Origin: Haliclystus octoradiatus
Taxonomy: Eukaryota; Cnidaria; Staurozoa; Stauromedusae; Haliclystidae
Direction: 5' to 3'
Assembly: GCA_916610825.1 (NCBI GenBank)
Contig: OU744447.1
Coordinates: forward strand, 5,277,402-5,341,401
DNA: 64,000 bases
Positions 41,101 through 53,100 of the stretch are shown piece by piece (the first letter of the stretch is position 1; every line of letters starts with the position of its first letter). A program made the position numbers and the translations under genes. Under the pieces are notes generated by a model, which saw only the letters and a list, made by a program, of their open reading frames with translations, did not search any database and was not told the origin of the DNA.

Positions 41101-44100
41101 TTTCTGGCACCCAGTTTTATTTTACTTTTGAATTTTCCTAGTAGATTACAAGTTTTAAATAAATTGATTAATTCATTGATATGATTAAAATAAAATTTTT
41201 GGATTCAAGCTTATAGTCTCAAGCTAAATTAGCAAGAGTTGTGTTAGGGGCAAACTTCTCAAATGAAAGATCTATTTATAGAAAAACTCTTGAAAAAGTA
41301 CCAAGAATACCTGTGGCTGTCAAATCTGTCTATCTATGATAACAAGGGGGCTAGGCATTTCCAACCCCGACTCCCTCTATGGTGCAAATCTCAAAAAAAT
41401 AATCAGCAAATCCAATACATATTTTAATATTTAATTGCTCGTTCTACACTATAAATACCGCTTCATTTTATCTGATCCATATCTAGAAGAAACTCGTCGA
41501 AAAAAACAAGAAATTTCCATTGTGAACTAAACCCCTTCCCTGTGAAAAACAGTTCATGAACAATTCATGAAATGCTAATGAAAATTGAGGCCATTTAACG
41601 TCCATAAATTGTTAAACTGTTCATGAAAAGTTCATGAAAAAAAAAACATAATTTGTTGCGACAAAATTTGAAGAGTTTTCACAAACTGTTCACAAATTGT
41701 TTTGCATGGACTGTTTGAGATAATTGGGAAACTTAATGTTCCTGAACTGTTTATGAAATATGAACTACTGGTGGACTGTTTATGAATGGCCATGAACTGT
41801 TTATAATGAGGATTGTGAACATTTTGGTTAATGAACAGTTCATGAATCTTCGTAAAGCTAGCTGATGAACTGTTCACAAACACTTTTTAAGAGGTTCATG
41901 AACATTTACAATAATAACAGTCATTAATTTTCGTATAGTTCATGAAATGTTCATGAACATTTGAAGAGGCTTATGAACATTTTGATTAATAATGAACAGT
42001 TCATGAATTACCGTAAAGTTCATGAACTGTTCATGAACATTTAAAGAGGCTCATGGACATTTTTATTAATAGTGAACAGTTCATGAATTACCGTAAAGTT
42101 CATGAACTGTTCATGAACATTTGAAGAGGCTCATGAACATTTTGATTAATAATGAACAGTTCATGAATTGCCGTAAAGTTCATGAACTGTTCGTGAACAT
42201 TTGCAGAGGCTCATGAACATTTTGATTAATAATGAACAGTTCATGATATACCGTAAAGTTCATGAACTGTTCATAAACATTTGAAGAGGCGCATGAATAT
42301 TTCAATTAATAATGAACAGTTTATGAATTATCGTAAAGATCATGAACTGTTCATGAACATTTGAAGAGACTCATGAACATTTTGATTAATAATGAACAGT
42401 TCATGATATACCGTAAAGTTCATGAACCGTTCATAAACATTTGAAGAGGCCAATGAACATTTTGATTAATAATGAACAGTTCAAGATATACCGTTAAGTT
42501 CATGAACTGTTCATGAACATTTGAAGAGGCTCATGAACATTTCGATTAATAATGAACAGTTCATGATATACCGTAAAGTTCATGAACTGTTCATAAACAT
42601 TTGAAGAGGCCCATGAACATTTTGATTAATAATGAACAGTTCATGATATACTGTTAAGTTCATGAACTGTTCATAAACATTTGAAGTGGCCCATGAACAT
42701 TTCGATTAATAATGAACAGTTTATGAATTATCGTAAAGTTCATGAACTGTTCATGAACCTTTGAAGAGGCTCATGAACATTTTGATTAATAATGAACAGT
42801 TCATGAATTGCCGTAAAGTTCATGAACTGTTCGTGAACATTTGCAGAGGCTCATGAACGTTTGATTAATAATGAACAGTTCATGATATACCGTAAAGTTC
42901 ATGAACTGTTCGTGAACATTTGCAGAGGCTCATAAACATTTTGATTAATAATGAACAGTTTATGAATTATTGTAAAGTTCATGAACTGTTCATGAACATT
43001 TGAAGAGGCTCATGAACATTTTGATTAATAATGAACAGTTCATGATATACCGTAAAGTTCATGAACTGTTCATGAACATTTGAAGAGGCTCATGAACGTT
43101 TTGATTAAAAATGAACAGTTCATGATATACCGTAAAGTTCATGAACTGTTCATGAACATTTGAAGAGGCTCATGAACATTTTGATTAATAATGAACAGTT
43201 CATGATATACCGTAATGTTCATGAACTGTTCACGAACACTTTAAGACATTTATGAACATTTCGATTAATAAACAGTTCATGATTCAGTGAAATTTTCCAC
43301 AGGGCCAGCCAAAGCTGATATAATGGTAGACTTATTATGTGCAATTTTTCAGAATAAGTACTTATTGTTAACTTCCCATTCTAAATACACTAACATAGAT
43401 TTCATTTATTGCAGCAAATTTAAAAGATAGTTTTTGGAAATATTTATAACTACATTGCCTATTTGAAAACAGTTCATGAACATTAAATGGTCTGATTTTC
43501 ATGAACTATTCATGGACTGTTCATGAACTGTTTATAAGGTATTCATCAACAATTCAGTAACAAAATTTTTTTTGCAGAGGATATTGTCACAACTGCTATG
43601 ATATCTTACCTTGAATCGTTGGATGCCAATCGACGAATGTTATTTGTTTATGCTTTGTAAATTTTAGATCAGTAAAAGATTGATATTCCTATACACAAAA
43701 TCAAAATGTAGGAAGGAATCATAGTAATCACTTAATGACATCACAACCTCTAAGGAAAAACAGTTCAGGCGTTTCTGAACAGTCAATGAAAGTTAAATGC
43801 TCCCAGATTTTCATGAACATGAACTGTTCATGAATTGTTCATGAAATGTCTGTGAACTGTCTGTGAAGGTTCATGAAAATTTCATTGAATGTTAAATGGC
43901 CCCAAAATTGGCCCCAACTCTTGAACCGGTTTTCGCAGGGGAAGTAAGTAAAACGAACAAGAGCTGACTGCATGTGCATTAAGCTACAGCTGTCAAATCT
44001 TTCAACCAAAAAGGTGAGCTTTTTCAACACAAATATCATATCAATGATGTTACTATAAACCTATGATTTTGTTACAATGAAGAAAATTCAGCAAAATTTT

Positions 44101-47100
44101 TATGCATCAGATTGAATTGCGCACGTCTGAGGATTCTGAGACACAATCTGAAACACAGTCTATATTCTATTCAACTGAATACGAAATCAAATGAATTTTC
44201 GATGATTGTTTATACAATCCCATGTCGAACATTTTACAGTTGCACAGCCAATGAACTTTTCAGTTGTTAAAGTTTGCAAATTTCATAAACAATTCATGAA
44301 TTGTTGCTCAAGAGCAATAAGCGAATTATTTTTAACGTAATTTGTAACACAATTATCTTATAGATATGCCTGGGCAGATTTCCCCTATAAAAAACAGTTT
44401 GTGAATTCATTAACAGTTCATAAACTGTTGATAAACGTTAAATGGAAGAATCTTCACAAACTTTTTATAAACAGTTCATGAACAAATGTAATGAGCAAAT
44501 GTACACATGCGACAATGCTTGGACACTATTGAGCATTATATTGATGTTTTTCTCTTAATAAATAAATATATTTATTTATTAAATCAACATTATAATTATT
44601 ACTATTATATATTTTATTTATGCATTGTCCACTACATCAGTAGTTTGAGCAGTAGTTCTTTTATGTGATGAATTATTTTACACCACATTGATAACTCATC
44701 TTGACCAAAGTCAGTCTTTTCGTTCACTGAGCAGTACTGAGGAAGGCTAATGGCAACATACATGCATGTGTCTGCAGCTATATAATACATTTATAAATAA
44801 ATAAAATGAGTTGAAAAAGAGACATACTGTTCTCCCAAGCGAGAACAGAAGTCTTTCTTGACATTTTATTTATTCATTAAAGCTGTGATATTTATCATTG
44901 AGCGCAATACCTACACAAGTGTGGACAACTTTACATTATTTATCTATTATATTTATATATACCTTGAGATGATTATCAGATTTTGATCCAAACATTCCAT
45001 CATCTTCTGCCAATAATCGATAATCATCAATAAAAAGATCAACCACTTCATTCTGCTTCAATGCTAGATCAAATCTAAAATAGAAATTGAATCCTCTGTC
45101 TTTTAGTTGAGTACAATACGCTACTAATTGTACTTGTTAATCAAACACAATTTGTAATTATTAAAAGGTTTAATTCCAAAGGTAAAATGAGTTCAAAACA
45201 TATTCACCTAAATGTGTATTACAAGTCATAACAGTTATGTTAATTCTATGAACCGTTTGTGATGGTCGTGGAAATAGTCCACGCTGTTGAAAGCGTTTTT
45301 GAAAATATCCAAAGTCACGCCCTAATTTTGAAAGGTCAACAGGCAAAAGTCACGCGGAAAAATCATGCAACAATTTTCAGACTTCCTATAAGAAATACCA
45401 TGTTACTATTACTAAATAAGGAACGGAAATACCTTATTTGTAACAAGGATATTCAATTTGATTGGTTGATTATTTCATATAAATTGTAAAAAACACCCAT
45501 TTTTCGACGTTCAATCTTTGACTTTGGAAGTCATAAGTCATGTCAAAATACTCTATGAAAATTGGCCCCAAAGATTGTTCCAAAACGCTTTCTTACATAC
45601 TTTGTGAAATACTACAAAGCTAAGTATTTATGTTCAACATTATATTAATTCTCTTGTGTTAATTCAGTAATACAATGTGTTATTTCTTGAATTGACTTTG
45701 CGTTGTTGCCCTGGTCTTTACTTTGAACTTTAGTTACCTAGACCTTGATTCGTGAACTTCGCTACTTTAGTTAATAGTATGTGTCAATATTAGCTTTTAT
45801 CAATGCCTATATTGTCACATTTTGTCTCTTGCCAATAGCCTAATACAGTCCTCTTTAGATATTGCAAAAACTGTTTGTTGCCCTCTAGTTTCCACAGTTC
45901 TAGAAACCTTAATATAAATAACAAAGATAATGCTCAGTTACACACGCGGTTTCGCAGAACTGTTCATGAGCAACCTATTTGTTTTAACAGAGGTGAAGAT
46001 AATGTAGGAATAGGTTGAAAAGTGCTAAAGTGTATATTCCAGATATTGGGAGATTGCATCTTTAGATAGAGAAACAATTTCTATTCGTACATGTTTTTCT
46101 TGTGTTTTTACTTTACACAATCATTATCTCCTTCAAAAATGCAGTCAAAGTGACCATTTTTGGGTTATTTTTGTGTCTCACTATATATTTTGTACCAGGA
46201 ACCCGTTTTTTTTCTACAAGAGGGTTAACACCAGGAAAACATTAAACATTTAAGTTTCTGTCTCTTAATTAAAAACGGCTGAATCAAATGACTGTTTTTG
46301 ACAACTGGATTGTTCATGAACTCCGTAACTGTTTGTTTTGGGAACTTCAAATGATATTCACAATGATTGTGTTTGTTTTAGTGGGTTAAGTAATTAAAGT
46401 ATTTTTGTAAAGTGATAGCTAAATTAGTAGTAGTAGCTAAATTTTTAAACCCCAATGTAAACAATGACGTAATGCCGACTTGGCTATTTGTGTATGTAGT
46501 TTTAGATATGATATTATTGTTATTATTGTTTTGCTTAGACGTGTGAATTTGTAAATATATAAAATATATCAAACAGCTTAGAAAAAATAGTAGATGGACA
46601 AACGTTTGAAACAAGAAGCAGAAATGTATAAACTAGTATGTGAAATGTGAACATTGCGATAGTGAAATAGAAACTAGTGATAATGTATAATTGACGGGTT
46701 TGTACATTATTGTCTTCAACGGATCATTTACTCAAGTAAAAATAGTTTAAGGAGATCAATCAGGGGATTTGTCGAATTAAGTGAAACACTGTTTTTCGCA
46801 GGGGTTGTTCTCTTGCTTATCGCATGTGCTGCCATGAAAAAAACATTGAGGTATTGAATGTAAGTCGAATTGACTTATACTCGCGCCAATAGTGTGTGGA
46901 CATACAGGAACTATTTACTTACCGGTTATAAATAGTATTCATGAAATTTAATATATTTTCAGATGCAAGCATTTCTTTTTGGGTATCTTCATCAAACTCT
47001 CTTGGTGAATACTGAATACATTGATTCTTTGGATAAAGCCTGCATGGAATCAAGTTCTAAAATATCACTAAGGAAATTCTCTCAGAAAGTATTACTTCAG

Positions 47101-50100
47101 ATGGCAGAGAAACCAAACTTCAGATCTGATCATATCTGATCAACTGTGATTCAAATCCCCTGAAGGTAAACGTTATCTATCTTATCTATCAAAACATCAA
47201 ATGAGTACCATCTAAGGATGGCAGATAGAACTGGCCAGAAGGAATTGCATTGTGAGTAGCTGCGGTACATCGTTGCGCATTGACAGTCTAGGCCTATTGG
47301 TCATGAAATCTGTTGAAATCGGTGTGCAGTGTCGCGGTCGAGATCAATAAGGAGCGTTTAACATTATTGCTCTTAGGGAAAAGAGCCACTCATCTAGAAG
47401 TAGAGGATTGGTACGGGTGCCTTACAGTAGGGTGATATCGTCTCAATTACTTCTATTTAAGGAAATTCTGTAGTTCATGAACAGTTTGTGAAAAATTTTT
47501 CATGAACTTTGTATGATGGATGTTAAATAGCCAGCTTTTCACAAATTTTACATTATTTATTTTAATGAATAATGAAAAAAATGAAGACATTATTTTATAA
47601 TTATCTATCGAGAAGTTTTAATATCTTACCAGACAGTTTGAGATGTATTGTCTGCAACTTGAGGAACATGCTGAAATAAATATTAATATGAACCATTTGT
47701 GAAAGTAAAACTATGACAAATCTTTTTCTGAATCCTGATTAAGGTCAAGAGCTATTCAAATAAGTATATAAATCGGTAGCAACAATTATGAGTTTGATTG
47801 CGTCATTCAAATCACATAGTTGAAGTAGCGCTATATTTGAAGTTAATCCTGCCTATGGTTTGTTTCTGAAACCATACGGTCTGTGAACTAAAGTGCGATT
47901 TTCCCATCATCAAAATAACAGCTATAAAAACTTGGAAAATTATTCACACTTTGATTCAAACACAGCCACAAAACATTTATTGTCTCAAAATCCCAATTCT
48001 TCGTCAAACACACTGTAGTTATCAGTCACCCACGCAACAATGAACTTAATGATAAAATACGACATGGCACATAAATTATATTAGGACAACAACCAATCAT
48101 AATTAGAAAGTTGGTTCGATTATTTCCGTAATTTTTGTAAAATGAATTTCTAAAATATGATGTCTTAATCAAATGTAATCCTGCAATTTGATTGGTTGGT
48201 CCGTGTATTTAGAAATACGAGGTAAATTGTTTGGGGAAATTCCCGTTGAAATTCGTCAATACAATTTTGTCAGATTCTCAAAGCTGAAGAACAATAGGTA
48301 ACTGCAATGTATTACTAAAGAAATAATATCAACAACGCTATTTCTATTTAAGATCGACTAACGTTTGAAGTTTAAATTTGATCCATGGACATTTTAGTAA
48401 CTGAAAACATTGAATTTAAATCATTGATTCAAAATTCAAACGACCTTCCACAATATAAACAAACTTGATTCTGATAATTGTTTTATTTCAGAAAAGGGTT
48501 ATCACACACTTTTGCCGAGATTGTATTCATATTTACTATATGAGCAAAGACATAAGCAAAGTGTTGAAAGCAAGAGTCAGAGGCGAGTGCTTTCAATTCT
48601 TACTGAGTGTCTTACGCCATTTCCCTGTAGTATATATGAATACAAACATAGCGAAGTGTGTGGTAACCCTTTGAGATAACGCTCATAATAATGAAATATA
48701 TTGTTAATCAAAAATAACGGTTACGGCATACCTGTATCCCATTATCTATTTGCATACGATTGATTGAGAAGGAAGGATCTTCATATGAGAAACAATCAAT
48801 AATACCATCGTCTTTATCTGATGCATTCCGATCAGTGAATCTTGATTCATATCCAAATTCTTTTCTTTTACGACATATTGAAATACGCAGCTGAATAATT
48901 AGGTCAAACAAAACTACAAAATAGAACACTTTTCATGAACGTTAAATTCTCATCAACTATGCAACAACTGTTTATGAGAAATCTATAAGGTATGCTTTAT
49001 TAAATATTATCGTAACTTGATGATCAGAATTTAAACTCATTGATCAGTGCTGTGGTTAGATCAGGGATAACTTAAAAAAAACATTTTATATTGCTGCTAA
49101 GTGCTAAGGTATCGTCTGCCTACTTTGAACAACGAGTAGCCTAACAACCGATAAACATTTAGAAATACAAATAACTAAACATTTTGAAATACAAATAATG
49201 ATATTAAATTAATAAATGCTCATGAACCGTTGATAAAAAATGTCTACAAAAATTGGATTCCCTAATGTTTATGAACTAGTTCATTAACTGTTTATAAGGT
49301 GTTCATGAACAGTTTAGGAATTTCATAAACTCAAACAATTTTTTTGAAGGGACGATAGATGGTCTGTTTGTATTATACACAATAAACAATGTATCAAGAT
49401 AAATACGTCTTGGATTCATCAATGGAATGAATGTATTGGGTAATGAATGCCGAATATCTTGATAACATACACAGATACATGAATTTACTATATAATTATC
49501 CTTGGTGTATAGGATTTTCTACCACTGAAAAAGCAGTTTTCAAAAAGCTGTTATTTTCACTGTAATAATATGACATTTTTTCACATAAAAATAACATCTT
49601 TTTAACCAATCAGTAAATTTCATTTGTTGCCGTGAGAATAAGTTTCTTTTGTTGTTTCTTGTGGTAATTTGTTAAAAAATGTGTTAATTACTCTTGAACG
49701 CTTGGAGATATGATATTATTTTTCAAGTGTTCAAAGTGATATCCCACTTGCTTTCAGAACCTTGCTTGTGAGATATCGCTTTAAATACACAAAAAATAAA
49801 TCCCATATCATTGCATGATAACAACACTCATAAACTTTTTTATGAAATGTAAAGAGGAAAGCCTAAATAAATGTTTTCTATAGCTAACCTTATCCCTTGT
49901 ATTTTTAACAGTTTCTTCTTCAACTTCCTTTTCACTTCCTAGTGATATCCATGGCTGACGTACTCTTAGCTCGATTGGTAATATTTCATCATCGTGAAAT
50001 TCAGCCTCTTCATTGTTTGCATCCTCTTCTTGCTCGACTTCAGGAGGCTAGATAAAAGTAAGCAAAACAGTAGGAATGTGTTTCGTTGCCTGTTTTTGTT

Positions 50101-53100
50101 TCGTATTAAACATTTATCAGTCACGTGACCATCCCTGTGATAACATATCATGACAATGTTGACAATGACAATGTTGACACACAACTGGAAGTCTTGGTAA
50201 AGCAACAAATACAAACTTTTCCGGTATAACCGTACGTACTTTTCCGGTATAACCGTACGTACTTTTCCGGTGTTAAATTCCAGCTCATGAATAAATAATG
50301 AATAGTTAATGAAAAGCTCACGAGTCATGAAAACTTGGCAATTTCCCATGCAAAACATGAACTTTTCTGTATGAACACATCACAAATAGTTCATGAGCAA
50401 ATTTGTGAATAATGTCCATGTACATTAAATGGAATCATTTTAATAAACATTTCCATGAACCATTTCTGACCAGTTCATGAAAGTTGGGTCATTATACAGT
50501 CATGAACTGTTCACACAGGAGTAATGGTTGCCATAATACCTTGAGTAGAAACTCTTTTCCTTCCTCTGTTGTGACAAGAAAATAATTTTGTCCAAATTTG
50601 AAGTCAGGATCATATCCAATAAGAATGTCTTCGCCAGGATATTTCTAAATTGAACAAAATATCAGTAAAATTGCACAGTTTGAAAATGAAATTTCACCGG
50701 AGCTGTATTAAGGCACAGTAGGCATGTGACTATTCATATTTATTTATTTATTCCGAATATTTATACAGGATAAAAAATGCAGCAAATTGCTATTATCAAC
50801 GATTGTCCTATGTAAAACAATCATAATTATATATGTCAAAACTAACAATTATACCCCTGTGAAAAACAGTTCAGGAGTTCATGAACAGTTCATGAACGTT
50901 AAATGGCTCCAATATTCCTGAACTGTTCATGAACTGCTCAAGAACTATTCATGAACAGTCCATGAACCCTCATAGACAGTTCACGAACAGTTCATAAAAA
51001 TTTGGGGCCATTTAACGTTCATGAACTCCTGAACTATTTTTGCAGGGGTATACGCGAAAAATTCACAGCCTACGGCCAAAGCATTTATAGACCCTTTTTC
51101 AGAGCAAGAAATATGGGAATTTGCGAGGCGTAAGTCACATGTCCAATATCAACACATAGCTGGAAGTCTTAGTGAAGCACCAAACACTTCCAGTACAAAC
51201 CTTAGATAAATATAGCACATTCTAATCTCATTTTAGACTTTGCTCAAAGTCCAATTCGTATTTTGAGAATTGAATCGTCATATAGACATCATATACCAAT
51301 TTCGTAATCTTTTTTCCTGTTTCTGTGACCATTTTATATGCATTTGAGCTAAGAAGGGTTTGACCGTAAAATCACTGTCCTTGTAAAAGCTGTCCTGCTG
51401 TGATTCTATTGTTTGATCCGTTCAACACCTCCATTGCGCCTTGCGCATTAAAACATTAATTTGTATAGTACTCAGGGTTTGATAGAATGGGGATTCATAT
51501 ATGGGGCATATATATATAGGCTCGCACATATTTCAAAAGGATGCAGAGAAATAGTTGTTTTCAAGTGGTAAAAGCAGAAGAGAAATAACTTCCTTTCTTT
51601 CCTGTGGAAGCTAAATACTGATAGGACCCAGATAGTATTAACCATTTATTGATAATTTGATGACGATCAATTGAGCTAGAAAGTAGAATAAATTTTAAAA
51701 GTTGTATGAGCTCCAATACGCCAACATGTTATTAAATGTCTAACATTGCCCTTGTAAATTGAAAAAATAATGTCTTCATTAATTTCATATCTATTTTGTA
51801 CCTGCCATGGATAATTCATGAAATATTTATGACATTGATACATAACTTTATTGGTGGCAAAATATCAATAGAGTGCTCGATGTAAATATTCAAAGCAATA
51901 TAGAAATACCCCTGTGAAAAACAGTTCAGGAGTTCATGAACAGTTCATGAACAGTTCATGAACACTAAATGGCTCCAATTTTCCTGAACTGTTCATGAAC
52001 TGTTCATACTGTTCATGAACTGTTCATGAACTGTTCATGAACATTTCATGAACCCTCACAGACAGTTCATGAACAGTTCATGAAAATTTGGGGCCATTTA
52101 ACGTTCATGAACGGTTCATGAATTGTTCATAAACTGTTCATGAACTCCTGAACTGTTTTCGCAGGGGTATAGTCAAAGATATAGGGATAGGGTCCTGCAG
52201 ATCATGTATAAAAATGGCCCTGAATTTCACTCACACAAAATCTTTGCAAGGGAGTTCAAAATAATGGTGACTCCATGGAGGTACATGTCTATGTCTGGTT
52301 TATGTATGTTCCCAGCAAACACGGAGACGTCCCTGCAACGTCAGGAGACGTCTACGAAGGTCGATGGACAGTCTCCGAGACGTCTCTTTGGACGTCTATC
52401 GACAGTGTACCAGTAGACAATTTTTTACGCCCCGGTGACGTTACCAGATCGTCTAGGAGACCTTCATGGAGACCCTCCGGTGACTAAACTCTGACGTTGA
52501 TTTGCGAGATATTTGCCTCGCCTTTGGCAATATATGCCACGCATGAAGGTCACAGTTCACACTATTCTGTTTAAAAGTATTTAACATGAAAGAAAACTAC
52601 AAAGTGTTGTGTTTTCAAACGCATTCAATTTATTAAACATAAAATAAAACGTTCATAGTTGAGTTAAAATGATAGTTATGAGATCTTCCTTACAAGTGTT
52701 TATCTTCTACCGTTCAAGTTAGTTAAAGGAATTCCTTTAATGAATGTTGATAAATTTCACGCAAATTGTCAATACAAATAATATATTCGATACGCCATTG
52801 GTAGCTAAATCCACAGGTACTTTCGTTGTGAAAACCAAATCCGTAAACAATGTCTGCTAATAATATAAATCCCAGATTTTATAACCATCTTTTGTAATAA
52901 TAATCCAACATCGAAGTTCTAAGTAGTTGTAGATCTTATAGGAATACATCAGCCATTTTGTTGCAATAAAACCCAATAATATATTTCCAAATATGTTCCT
53001 CTCGGCGTGGCTGGCCATATCACTAGCGATTCAGATTAAATCTTTAACAGAAATAATAAAGAATATTATTATTAATATTAAAGCATAAATATAGACAACT

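Noticed and set aside
41940-43219. CRISPR-like array
   Set aside because: Units are contiguous 80-bp tandem repeats without unique spacers, in an intron of an animal gene.
45259-45489. 76-codon open frame on the plus strand
   Set aside because: In a DNAI3 intron, no homology and no exon borders that fit any gene here.
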